Position numbers and translations under genes: made by a program. A DNA stretch of 64,000 nucleotides from Microcaldota archaeon (GTDB lineage: Archaea > Micrarchaeota > Micrarchaeia > Micrarchaeales > CABMGC01): positions 119,218 to 183,217 of the forward strand of contig JAGWHD010000001.1 of assembly GCA_028866995.1 (NCBI GenBank), in the 5' to 3' direction. The notes beneath the pieces were generated by a model. The model made no database searches. It was given only the letters and a program-made list of their open reading frames with translations, and was not told the DNA's origin. Below are positions 9,518 through 19,289 of the stretch, one piece after another; the stretch's first letter is position 1; each line of letters begins with the position of its first letter.

Positions 9518-12500
9518 ATGGTGCAAATGAAAGCGCAATTCATGTCAATAGCAGTGCTTGTCATATTCATATTGATGCTAGCGGAGGTCATCCTCCTTAT
9601 AACTTTGCAGGTAGGTTACGACAAGCTTCAGCAGTCCAATTCCTTCACATCGACATCCAACAATTATGCGTCCTTGATAACAAGGAATGCGAATGATTTC
9701 GGGAAGGCGAGCCTCAGCAGTGCGCTTAACACGCTGTTCAAGTACGAGTACAATAGCACAATGCGAAAAGGGAACTTCATATCCAGCTTCAGCGTGTACA
9801 TGGCAAGCCTCATGGTGAACGGAACGCTTCCCAACGTCATCCCGGGAAGTGCGACAGCGAACACGATAAAGTCGTACATGGGCAACGCGATGTTCCTGAC
9901 GTACAATTCCAACCTTGCAGCGTCGCTGGGAATCGCAGTCACTAACATAAACGTGACGCAGACAAAACCGGTGATAACGCAGTTCGGCCCGTATACATTG
10001 TCGGCAACGTACACTGAAACGGTAAGGATAAACAACAGCGGAACATACCTGACATACAAGGTACCGGTAAACGCAACGATACCGCTGAACAACACGCCCG
10101 ATCTATTCTACGCGCAGCAGGGCATACTGAGGTACATCAGGTTCAGCAACATGTCGAACCTCAGCAGTGTGACAGGAAACGCCTATGCAACCAATGGCAG
10201 TTACTCGTTCGCATACGGCACATTGTACAAGCTAGCAGCGGGAGCGAGCTCCTGTCCCAGCACCGCCAGCAACTCCATAATACTCTTTACAGTCAACGCA
10301 ATGAAACTAAACAAGTGCGAGAACAATTTCGGTGGACTGATAACGTACGGAGGTGCGAATATGATAACTGAGACGCCTACTGTTCCGTATCTTTTCTACA
10401 ACCCATCGAGCAACGCACTCAACAGCTTCCAGAACGGCCAGGGCGTGCTGCTTTACGGCCCCTCATTGGCGACGTACAACATAGACAACCTAAGAAGCAA
10501 CATAAGCAACGGGTACTACTTTGCCAGCCCTTATGCGCCTTCTTACTCGGACAGGGTAAGTAGTGTCTTCGTGAATCAGTCCAGTAACGGAATGTTCAAC
10601 TTCATGGGGTACAATAAGCAGGTCAGCAGCTTCAACAGCATGAACAGCAACATCATAATCCCGCATTCCGTAGGTATAGATTCCTCATCGCAATATACCA
10701 TATCTTCATGGGTCAGAACGACAAATACCATAGGCATGATATTCTCAGCATGGTCAGGAAGCACGGGCAGCTACCAGCTTTACCTGGCAGGAACCGGAGG
10801 CAAGCCAGGTTCCGTGTGCGTCTGGGCAGGAGGCAGCGGGGCTTATTGCACAAACACAATCGTCAATGATGGGAGCTGGCACAACATCGCGGCGGTCTTC
10901 CAATCATCTTACAGGGGCGTCTATGTTGACGGAAGACTGGTTGGGGCTAGCACTCTGGGAAACAACATCAGCAATTCTGGCAACAACCAGGTAGGTGCGC
11001 AGTGCAGCGGCAGCGGCTGCACGTTATATGCACCAATGCAGATAGCGAACATGCAAGTCTACAACGCATCACTTAACTCTTCGCAGATGCAGAACATATA
11101 CCAGCGGGGCATAGAAGGATTGCCAGTATCGAATTCCATAGCGGGGTGGTGGCCGCTGAACGGCAACGCGAACGACTATTCTGGATACAACAGCAGCGGA
11201 GTTGCGACCAATGTGATATACACGGGGCTTACGAACTACAACAGGGACAGCGCCCTTGTCAGGACAGTTCCTGGTTCCCTTTCGCCTCTTCCAGGGGTCG
11301 GAGCCTGCACAAGCACTAAGGCGTGCCTAGGGTACAACGTTTCAAGGCTTTATCTGGGCAGCAGTCCTTTGCTTATAGGCAACGGGCAGCAGACTGCAGC
11401 TGGATTCAACAGGCAGAGCAGCTACATCAGTGTAGGAAATATGCCACAGATAGGCAGCACAACCGCGTGGACTGTTTCTTTCTGGATGGACTCCGCAGTT
11501 GTTGCATCGAACGATAACCCACTTGATGCAAACTTTGCCCCAGATGGCAACAATGCAGGTCCAAGATTTGAGGAGACTGCCCCATCCACATTAAACGCGG
11601 TCGTAGGCACAAGTCCAAATTCTTATACTTACAACACTATTTCTTCCTCATTGTTACCGAATACATGGTACCACATTGTCTTAGTAAGAAACGGCGATAA
11701 TCTAATCGGCTACTTTGACGGTGTGCAAGTCTTCAACTATCCAAATACGTTATGGCCTTCGGGCTTTGCAAACCTCATGATAGGCCGAGGATTCTCGACC
11801 TCTAGATGGTTTAATGGTAGTATATCCAACGTTCAAATCTACGGAACTGCCTTATCAGCCGGACAGACAAACATGCTTTACAACAGAGGCATCTTTGGCC
11901 TTCCTTTGACAAATACAAAACTCGTGGGATGGTGGCCGCTGAACGGGAATGCGAATGACTACTCGGGCAACGGATACAACGGCACAGCATACCAGATAGC
12001 ATGGCAGAAAGCGTCGACGTTGACGAACTCTTCAGGTACTCGTGTGCCTCTGCCCAGTGGCGGACTCGTAAGCGGCTCTACGACCGAATGGCAGGCTCTT
12101 GGACTTGGGAGCAGTTATTCGGTACCAAGCATTTACTGCATAGGTGGCTACAACAGCATCGCGGCCAAGGATTTTAACGCCAGTTATGGTGCCCAGTTGT
12201 TATCGAATGTGGGCACAGGCGTATGGAGACCTGTAACTCCCTATCCTATAAATGTGTATGATCATGCTTGCACGTCATACAATAATGAGATATACTGTGT
12301 AACTGGCTATAACTCTGGGTTCATTACGAACACATATTATGCCCCAGTATCATCTACAGGGATAGGTGCATGGACTGCTGGAAGCGCGTATCCTCTTGCT
12401 GCCGAGCATCCGACTTGTGTAGCATATAATGGCTATATTTACTGCGTGGGCGGGGATACCGCAACGGGAATCATCAACCAGATCTATTATGCCCCAATAA

Positions 12501-13054
12501 GCAGTACAGGGATAGGAACATGGACATCTACGACGAACTCATATCCGATTTCAATAACTATCTCACAATGCATGACAGCGAACGGTTACATATACTGCGT
12601 TGCCGGGGAGACCACTGGAGGTTCAATGACTAGTTTGACCTATTACGCCCCGATATCCAGTACTGGAGTTGGTACCTGGGCCAGCACCACAGCATATCCA
12701 TCAAGTGTTGGCTATCATGGATGTGTGAACTACAACAACTATATTTATTGCGTTGGAGGCGATACCACAGGATCTGCAAGCAATGGTGTAAGCTCCACGT
12801 ACTACGCACCGATATCCGCGACAGGTATAGGCGCTTGGAACGCCGGAATGAGCTATCCGTTCACAGTATGGGGGCATAGGTGCTCCACCTCAAACGGCTA
12901 TCTGTACTGTGTTGGTGGCTATGCATCATCCACGCAAGATAGCGCAGCCGTTTATTATGCGCCATTGTCCACTACAGGAATTGGCCCATGGAACTATTCT
13001 ACTAGTTATCCTAAGAATGTAGAAACGACATCCTGTTCTCTTACCGCAACTTAA
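9518..13054 (+). CDS. Giant surface protein with LamG domains and C-terminal Kelch-like propeller
   Basis: N-terminal TM; LamG motifs AGWWPLNGNANDYSG and VGWWPLNGNANDYSG; six (S/E/Y)(I/L)YC(V/I)xG repeats with intervening TGIGxW. Confidence 0.85.
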   Translation: MVQMKAQFMSIAVLVIFILMLAEVILLITLQVGYDKLQQSNSFTSTSNNYASLITRNANDFGKASLSSALNTLFKYEYNSTMRKGNFISSFSVYMASLMVNGTLPNVIPGSATANTIKSYMGNAMFLTYNSNLAASLGIAVTNINVTQTKPVITQFGPYTLSATYTETVRINNSGTYLTYKVPVNATIPLNNTPDLFYAQQGILRYIRFSNMSNLSSVTGNAYATNGSYSFAYGTLYKLAAGASSCPSTASNSIILFTVNAMKLNKCENNFGGLITYGGANMITETPTVPYLFYNPSSNALNSFQNGQGVLLYGPSLATYNIDNLRSNISNGYYFASPYAPSYSDRVSSVFVNQSSNGMFNFMGYNKQVSSFNSMNSNIIIPHSVGIDSSSQYTISSWVRTTNTIGMIFSAWSGSTGSYQLYLAGTGGKPGSVCVWAGGSGAYCTNTIVNDGSWHNIAAVFQSSYRGVYVDGRLVGASTLGNNISNSGNNQVGAQCSGSGCTLYAPMQIANMQVYNASLNSSQMQNIYQRGIEGLPVSNSIAGWWPLNGNANDYSGYNSSGVATNVIYTGLTNYNRDSALVRTVPGSLSPLPGVGACTSTKACLGYNVSRLYLGSSPLLIGNGQQTAAGFNRQSSYISVGNMPQIGSTTAWTVSFWMDSAVVASNDNPLDANFAPDGNNAGPRFEETAPSTLNAVVGTSPNSYTYNTISSSLLPNTWYHIVLVRNGDNLIGYFDGVQVFNYPNTLWPSGFANLMIGRGFSTSRWFNGSISNVQIYGTALSAGQTNMLYNRGIFGLPLTNTKLVGWWPLNGNANDYSGNGYNGTAYQIAWQKASTLTNSSGTRVPLPSGGLVSGSTTEWQALGLGSSYSVPSIYCIGGYNSIAAKDFNASYGAQLLSNVGTGVWRPVTPYPINVYDHACTSYNNEIYCVTGYNSGFITNTYYAPVSSTGIGAWTAGSAYPLAAEHPTCVAYNGYIYCVGGDTATGIINQIYYAPISSTGIGTWTSTTNSYPISITISQCMTANGYIYCVAGETTGGSMTSLTYYAPISSTGVGTWASTTAYPSSVGYHGCVNYNNYIYCVGGDTTGSASNGVSSTYYAPISATGIGAWNAGMSYPFTVWGHRCSTSNGYLYCVGGYASSTQDSAAVYYAPLSTTGIGPWNYSTSYPKNVETTSCSLTAT

Positions 13055-13094
13055 CTATGGCTCATACGGTAGATAATGATTGTCAATGCATGTT

Positions 13095-14087
13095 TCATAT
13101 TCCGCCGATGCTTGTGAAGAAGCCTGCCATCGTGCTCGAGACGATGTAGTATACCCCGAATCCCACGAGAACGAATATGGGCAGGTACTTGATCCCGTTC
13201 TGGAGCACCCCTGTTGATATCGCTGCGACTATGAATGCTCCGAATCCGGTTATTATCAGTATCGCGGCCAAGGCGAAGTAGCCGTACGCCTGCGCGGTTA
13301 TCTGCGGCTTGCTGAAGTGGATGAAGGAGACGCCAACGCTGGGCACGCTTCCTAATGCACCTATCGATATCTTGCTCCATACCTGTGTCGTGATCGTGAT
13401 CATCTCGTTCGTTATCCCGTATAGCGCGGGAGCTCCTATCAGCGCGGCAAATGCTATGAATATCGTGTACATGAATAATTGGCCGGACACCTCCTTCTGG
13501 ATTATCTGCTGGTTCCTCAGGTCCCTTGATATCTGGTTCAGAAGGTCCATCATGCCCCCTCCGTACTGCACTGTCTCGTTTATCATGCGCATGCTCCTTC
13601 TCAAGGTGTTTGACCTGTACCTGTTCGCGAAGTCGGTCAGCGCGTTCTGCATCGTCTCCCCTGAATAGAGCTGCTTCGAGAGTAGTTCCAAATCGTCGTT
13701 GAAGAACTTGAATTCCGGCCTTCCGGAGGCTGTCAACGCCTTCGATATAGACATTCCTCCCCTTACCTCAGCTGCTGTGAGCTGCAGGTAGTCCGGCAGT
13801 ATCGATTCCATGAAGTCCTTCCTCTGCTCTATCCTGAACTCGAGCAGCGCATATATTATGAACTCGAATACGAGGCTCGCGGCGATGCCGCCGATGATTG
13901 CCAGGAACGGGTTCAGCTTGAAGGCTATAGCGGTATAGAACGATACGAGTATCAGCACCGCGATCCAACTGACTATGCCGAAGGTGATGAACGTGTTGAC
14001 AGTTGTCTTGATGCCTGCGAGGTCGAGCTCGCTGGAGAGATACCTCACCAGCTGCCTCCCTATAAGCCTCTCGAAGACTATTGCCAT
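13095..14087 (-). CDS. TadC/FlaJ-like type II/IV pilus assembly membrane protein (T2SSF family)
   Basis: Polytopic; FRIEQRKDFMESILPDYLQLTAAEVRGGMSISKAL...DLELLSKQLYSGETMQNAL...; adjacent to pilus ATPase operon. Confidence 0.85.
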   Translation of the reverse strand: MAIVFERLIGRQLVRYLSSELDLAGIKTTVNTFITFGIVSWIAVLILVSFYTAIAFKLNPFLAIIGGIAASLVFEFIIYALLEFRIEQRKDFMESILPDYLQLTAAEVRGGMSISKALTASGRPEFKFFNDDLELLSKQLYSGETMQNALTDFANRYRSNTLRRSMRMINETVQYGGGMMDLLNQISRDLRNQQIIQKEVSGQLFMYTIFIAFAALIGAPALYGITNEMITITTQVWSKISIGALGSVPSVGVSFIHFSKPQITAQAYGYFALAAILIITGFGAFIVAAISTGVLQNGIKYLPIFVLVGFGVYYIVSSTMAGFFTSIGGI

Positions 14088-14091
14088 ATCA

Positions 14092-15231
14092 TCACGTCAC
14101 GAATATCGGCCTTGATGCCTTTATCAGGTTCAGGAATATGAACTGCAGGAAGAATATCCCCACTAGCACGAAGATGAGTGTGGTGTTGTTTATTGTGAAT
14201 ATGGCTATGAATGTCGTGAGGATGGATGCGACTGCGATGCCCATGCTAGGGAATATGACTCCGAAAAGCATGTAGAACATTGCCAATGCGTTGAGCCTCT
14301 GCCCGTACCTCCTCAGCTCTATCGTGCGCTCCTGGCTTGCCTCGTTTATCTCCTCCTGCAGCGTGCTTACTATGTCGACTCCCGCCTTTATGGACATGCT
14401 GGCCTGCAGCATGAGCCTCTTGAAGGTCTTGGAGCCTGATCGCTGGCTTACGGTGTCGATGGCTTCCTCTATGGGCATGCCCAGCTGCGCGTACTCGATG
14501 ACCTTCGCAAACTCCGCCGATGCTGCCCCGTATCCCTGGCTTACCGTCGCTATGGCGTTGTAAAGCGGAAGGCCTGACCTCATGCTAATTATCATGTCCC
14601 TTGCAGCGTACAGCACGTCCCTCTCTATGTCCTTGCCCTTGTTGGCCGTCTGCATCTTGGTGTAGTTAAGCAACGTGTTGAACACAGGCGTGAATATGAC
14701 TGCTCCGAGCACGGGCCCGACTATTATCAACGGCGTGAGCCCCTTGGCAAGGTATATGACAAGCGTGAGGAGGATCCCCATCGCTATGCATGTAAGGACT
14801 GCGAATATGAACATCCTTCTAGCGAAAGCGAGAGGTGTGGCCTTTATCCCCTGGTCCTTGAGCATTATCTCGAAGTTCTTCTGCTTTGATATGACCTTTG
14901 TGAGATAGTTGTCAAGGCCGCTGAGCTGGTTCGTTGCCTTGTGCTGGGCAGACTGAGGACTTCCTGAATAGTCTATGTGAGGGACCTGCTTCTGCTGCGG
15001 GACCTGCTGTTGCTGCTTCTGCGAGGGCTTGGTGCCGAACGGGAGCTTGAAGCCAGGATGCTGCGGCTTCTGCTGCGCCTGGCTGGGCTGCTGAGTTGGC
15101 TGTTGCTGCTGAGCGGCCTTCTGCCCGCGTTTCCCATATATGGGCCTTGAAGGTATCTTGAAAAAGAGGAATTTCTTTGGCTTTGTGAACCCGATTATTT
15201 CTTTGTCCATTATGTCCTTGTCGTCAGCCAT
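14092..15231 (-). CDS. Second TadC/FlaJ-like membrane protein with Q-rich N-terminal region
   Basis: DVLYAARDMIISMRSGLPLYNAIATVSQGYGAASAEFAKVIEYAQLGMPIEEAIDTVSQRSGSKTFKRLMLQASMSIKAGVDIVSTLQ; Q-rich residues ~30-90. Confidence 0.85.
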   Translation of the reverse strand: MADDKDIMDKEIIGFTKPKKFLFFKIPSRPIYGKRGQKAAQQQQPTQQPSQAQQKPQHPGFKLPFGTKPSQKQQQQVPQQKQVPHIDYSGSPQSAQHKATNQLSGLDNYLTKVISKQKNFEIMLKDQGIKATPLAFARRMFIFAVLTCIAMGILLTLVIYLAKGLTPLIIVGPVLGAVIFTPVFNTLLNYTKMQTANKGKDIERDVLYAARDMIISMRSGLPLYNAIATVSQGYGAASAEFAKVIEYAQLGMPIEEAIDTVSQRSGSKTFKRLMLQASMSIKAGVDIVSTLQEEINEASQERTIELRRYGQRLNALAMFYMLFGVIFPSMGIAVASILTTFIAIFTINNTTLIFVLVGIFFLQFIFLNLIKASRPIFVT

Positions 15232-15237
15232 TGAACA

Positions 15238-15846
15238 TCAACTGCTCGCCTTCAGCATCTGCATAACCTCTATCAACCTTTTGTTTCTTATATCCGTAAG
15301 GTTTCTCTGGAACTCGTCCTTCGGCTCCTCCTTTACGACGCTCCTTGAGAGCGCGTCGAGCTCCTGCCGTATTATGCCGATCTCGTCCTTGGTGAAGGAG
15401 TTGCTGCCCATGCCCATGCCTATCTTCTCCAGCTCGCTCACCTGGTCCTGCAGCGAGAGGCTGACCATGATGCTCTTCTGCGCCTGCTGCGGGCTCTTTG
15501 GCATCTTGACCTGCGAGACGCCCTTGCCCAGCCCTGAGAGCGCTCCCTTGAGCTCGCTTGCCGCCATGTTCAGGTCCTTCTTGGCGTTCGCTGTCAGAGC
15601 CTCCGTCGGGAAGGCGATGTGCGGCATGCCCAAGCCCCTGTGCCTCTTCTCCTCATGCTCAGGCTCCTCCTGCGCGACTCCTGTAGTCAGCTCGTCCAGC
15701 TTCCTGAGCAGCCTGCCTATCTCATCGGCCGTGTACTGCCTGGGCATCTTTGTCTTGGATACCGCCTGGTCCATGTCCAGCTCTATCATGGCCCCTTGCG
15801 CCGCACCCATGCCCTCGATCATCCTGACGGCCTCGTCGTAGTCCAT
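15238..15846 (-). CDS. Hypothetical protein in pilus operon
   Basis: ORF within tight operon (abuts ATPase at 15846). Confidence 0.6.
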   Translation of the reverse strand: MDYDEAVRMIEGMGAAQGAMIELDMDQAVSKTKMPRQYTADEIGRLLRKLDELTTGVAQEEPEHEEKRHRGLGMPHIAFPTEALTANAKKDLNMAASELKGALSGLGKGVSQVKMPKSPQQAQKSIMVSLSLQDQVSELEKIGMGMGSNSFTKDEIGIIRQELDALSRSVVKEEPKDEFQRNLTDIRNKRLIEVMQMLKASS

Positions 15847-17357
15847 CAGCCCACCTTGAAGACATCCCTTGAGTATGGAAGGCCCTTCCTTGCGATGTCC
15901 AACACGTAGTTAGGGTCCTTGTAGTAGTTTGCGACGACGGTGCCTGCGGAATCGACGTCGAACACGTTGTTCTTAGTCATCCAGCTGAGTATCTCTACCT
16001 TCTCCTTTATGTTCTCGTCTATCTCCTGCTTGGTGTATCCGCCATACAGCGTCAGCAGCTCCGCAAGCCTGGACATCCCAGACACCTGGACGAACGAGTC
16101 CGCGCGCATGTTCCACCTGTATATGACGCTGGCGTCGCCGCTCCTCTGTATCTCACCGAACTCGAAGACCCTCCTTATTCCCAGGCGCCTGTGCCTGAAA
16201 AGGGATATTATGCCGCCTATCGAGTTCATCATTATCTTTGGTATGTCCATCGGCGGGTTGACCATCCTTATTATCGTATCCTGCGCGTTGTCCGCGTGTA
16301 TGGTGCCGTACACTGCGTGCCCGGTATGGATCGCCTCGAACAGCGTCTCGGCGTCCGGCTTGGTCCTGATCTCCCCGACGAGCATTATGTCAGGCCTCTG
16401 CCTGAGGGCGTTGATCATCAGGTGGTAGAGAGTTATCTCTCCCTTGCCCTCGGGATTAGGCTGCCTCGTGAGCATCGGCACCCACTGCAGGAACTCCGGC
16501 AGCGTCAGTTCCCTAGTCTCTTCCACGGATATGACTCGCCTTGCCGCAGGCATGAAGATCGATATCGCGTTGAGGAACGAGGTCTTTCCGCTGGCAGTCC
16601 CTCCAGATATCAGCATGCTGATCTCGTTCTGTATGCAGAGCCATATCATGGATGCGAGCTCCGGAGATACAGTCTTGTTGGCTATGAGCGCAGGTATGGT
16701 CCACGGGTTCTTCGAGAATTTTCTTATGGTTATCGTGTTGCCGTGCTGCGAGACCGGGAACAGCGTGGCGTTGACTCTTGAGCCGTCCGTCAGCTCGGCG
16801 TCCATGAGCGGCGTCAGGTTGCTTATCTGCCTTCCTACCCTCCTCCCTATCTGCTCGGCGTCGTTGTAGATGGTATCCTCGTCGAAGAACTTGAGGTTGG
16901 TCTTGCACCACCCGTACAGCTTGTGGAAGACCCAGATGTAGTCCCTTGAGCCATTGACCGCGATCTCTTCCAGGTTGTCGTCCGCAAGCAAGACTTCAAG
17001 GTCCCCAAGACCAAGTATCACGTTGGTGATGTATGCTATGAGAACCCGCTTGACGTCCTCCTTTGTCCCTGGAAGGTACTTGTCTATTATTATGTTCGAT
17101 GCGCTGAGGTACTTCTTGTTGACCTCGGCGATGTATGCTGGGTCGTTGATCCTTGAGGGGTCTATCGGCACCAGCGTCAGCAGCTCGTGCCTTAGCGACA
17201 GCAGCAGTATCTTGGTCGCGTCCCCCAGCCCTGGCACTGTAACGTCATATCTCGGTATGAACCCCCCGGCCTCGTACACCTTGACCTCTGCGACTATGCC
17301 GTGGGCGTCGAGCTTGTAGGTCGCGTAGGTCTTTGGTTGCGTCTCTGCCTCCATCAA
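15846..17357 (-). CDS. Type IV pilus/secretion ATPase (VirB11/TadA/CpaF family)
   Basis: Walker A SGGTASGKTSFLNA; RPDIMLVGEIRTKPDAETLFEAIHTGHAVYGTIHADNAQDTIIRM. Confidence 0.95.
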   Translation of the reverse strand: MMEAETQPKTYATYKLDAHGIVAEVKVYEAGGFIPRYDVTVPGLGDATKILLLSLRHELLTLVPIDPSRINDPAYIAEVNKKYLSASNIIIDKYLPGTKEDVKRVLIAYITNVILGLGDLEVLLADDNLEEIAVNGSRDYIWVFHKLYGWCKTNLKFFDEDTIYNDAEQIGRRVGRQISNLTPLMDAELTDGSRVNATLFPVSQHGNTITIRKFSKNPWTIPALIANKTVSPELASMIWLCIQNEISMLISGGTASGKTSFLNAISIFMPAARRVISVEETRELTLPEFLQWVPMLTRQPNPEGKGEITLYHLMINALRQRPDIMLVGEIRTKPDAETLFEAIHTGHAVYGTIHADNAQDTIIRMVNPPMDIPKIMMNSIGGIISLFRHRRLGIRRVFEFGEIQRSGDASVIYRWNMRADSFVQVSGMSRLAELLTLYGGYTKQEIDENIKEKVEILSWMTKNNVFDVDSAGTVVANYYKDPNYVLDIARKGLPYSRDVFKVG

Positions 17358-17360
17358 GCA

Positions 17361-18560
17361 TCACTTTCCTATGTCCTTTGCCTCGCCGCTGGCCTTGTCG
17401 GCGGCGCCCTTGAGCTCGTTGGTGCTGCCCGCGAGGTCCTTGGTCTTCTTCTCGAGGATGTCCAGCTTCTGGCTCTTGTCCATTAGCCTTGGCCCTGAGA
17501 GCGCGTCGAGCGCCTTGAGCTCGTTCGATATCTGCGCCAGGTTCTTGGTTATCGACTCCTTGTCCTTGGCTATCTCGTCCATCTCCTTCCTTATGCCGTT
17601 TATCTTGTCGTTGACCTCGGCAGCTGCGCCGAACTGCTTCTTTATGTCGGCCATCTTGGCCTTGAATGCCGCAAGACTGCTGTCCGCGGTGTCTGTGTAC
17701 CTGCCTATCTCCTCCTTGCCCTTCGAGGCGTCGTCCAGCATGCGCGCAGTCTCACGGTTTATCCTCTCTATGGATTTCTTGGCATTGAGCCTGTAGCTCT
17801 TCGCGAGCCTCTCATACTCCTCCACCTGCCTCTCCTCTACCCTGACTATCTCGCCCAGTTGCCTGGTCTCCTCGGTTATGCTGCTCCTCAGCCCTATGAC
17901 ATAATCGCGGTGCCTGCCTATTATCTGCCTTATCTCCTCGTTAGCGTCGCCGAGCGACTTCGAGTATGCTGACACCTTCGCCTTTATGTCCTCTATTATC
18001 CTCCTCGCGTTGTTCGTGTCAAGGGAGAAGGTCTCGAGCCTGGTGGCGTGCTGCTGCATAGTCTGTATCTCCTTCTGCAGCTCCGCCTGCATCATGTCCG
18101 CCTCCTTCTTCTTCGTCTTCATCTTCACGTATGAATTGTCTATCGCGTTCTCCACGCTGTTGAGGCTGTCGAGCATCCCCTTGAGGTCCTTGTACTTCTC
18201 CTTGAAGAGCTTCTCTATCGAGTCGATGGACTTGCTCATCGCATCCATCTGCAGCGATACCTGGTTCACTATAGCCATCTGCGACTGCACCTCGGTGCTT
18301 ATGTCAGACTTCTTCGCATCGGTCGTCTGCTTCAGTGTGTCGAACTGCTCGCTGGTTATCGTAAGAGGAGAAAGATACATCTTGCCAGCCTTGTAGGATA
18401 TCTTCAGCGCGTTAGCCCTTTCGAGTATGTTGGCCCATTCTATGATTGTAGGCTCCCCGACCCCCAGCGCAGCGGACAACGAAGTGACGTTCGTCTCCCC
18501 ATGCTCGCGCAGGAACGCGACTAGAGCGTCTATGCTTGTCTTGATTTCCTGGTCAGCCAT
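17361..18560 (-). CDS. Coiled-coil protein with N-terminal winged-helix-like domain
   Basis: N-terminus IDALVAFLREHGETNVTSLSAALGVGEPTIIEWANILERANALKI; long heptad-rich region. Confidence 0.65.
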   Translation of the reverse strand: MADQEIKTSIDALVAFLREHGETNVTSLSAALGVGEPTIIEWANILERANALKISYKAGKMYLSPLTITSEQFDTLKQTTDAKKSDISTEVQSQMAIVNQVSLQMDAMSKSIDSIEKLFKEKYKDLKGMLDSLNSVENAIDNSYVKMKTKKKEADMMQAELQKEIQTMQQHATRLETFSLDTNNARRIIEDIKAKVSAYSKSLGDANEEIRQIIGRHRDYVIGLRSSITEETRQLGEIVRVEERQVEEYERLAKSYRLNAKKSIERINRETARMLDDASKGKEEIGRYTDTADSSLAAFKAKMADIKKQFGAAAEVNDKINGIRKEMDEIAKDKESITKNLAQISNELKALDALSGPRLMDKSQKLDILEKKTKDLAGSTNELKGAADKASGEAKDIGK

Positions 18561-18862
18561 GGGCCCACAACCATAAACATAGACAACTTTAAGTTTAATA
18601 ATTTAACTAGGAATTGCGATGCCGTCTCTTTCTGCGCCGTTTTTCCAGACGACAAGCCGTTGAGATATAGACGTAGTGGCATACGACAGTTGCTTTCCAG
18701 CCTTGCGTGAGGCGCGAATGGCGCATCAGGAGCATTGCGGGCAGCGTCCTGTAGCGGCGAACGGCATGAACATGCAGGCATGGAACGCGTGCCAGATTCC
18801 GCTCGCGCATCGTGCCGCTCCCAACGAAAGGTATTTAAATCACCTATTCAACATACTTTCTG

Positions 18863-19240
18863 GTGTTCAATGTGGACATGATAGCATTAAGGAAGTACAT
18901 GAATTACATATTCCTGCTGGTCACAGCCGGAAGCATGTTTGCAGGATTGGCCTCGGCAGCTGCGTCTACAAGCATAAGCCAGCAGCTCTGCGGCATAGTA
19001 GATACTATTAGAAGCATCATAGGGATCCTTGCGCTGCTGCTCTTCATAGCAGGGGGCGCCCTCTATGCAGTGGCCCACGTGATGCCTGCTGCAGGAAACC
19101 TGAAGGGAAACCTGCAGGGATGGTCCGTAGGCATGATAGTCGGAGGAGTTGTAGGGCTCATAATAGTGCTCACTGCACCTTGGGTCCTCAGCAGCATAAT
19201 AGGCTTCGCAGGAGGAAAGGTCTCGGTCCCGAAGTGCTGA
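18863..19240 (+). CDS. VirB2/CedA1-like small pilin candidate (signal peptide plus two TM helices)
   Basis: FLLVTAGSMFAGLASAAA signal; ISQQLCGIVDTIRSIIGILALLLFIAGGALYAVAHVMPAAGNLKGNLQGWSVGMIVGGVVGLIIVLTAPWVL, VirB2-like topology. GTG start as called; ATG at 18878. Confidence 0.65.
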   Translation: MFNVDMIALRKYMNYIFLLVTAGSMFAGLASAAASTSISQQLCGIVDTIRSIIGILALLLFIAGGALYAVAHVMPAAGNLKGNLQGWSVGMIVGGVVGLIIVLTAPWVLSSIIGFAGGKVSVPKC

Positions 19241-19289
19241 TGCGCTTCGGAGGCCTCTAGGCCCCAATGTTTTTTAGCCCAGGGAGAGT

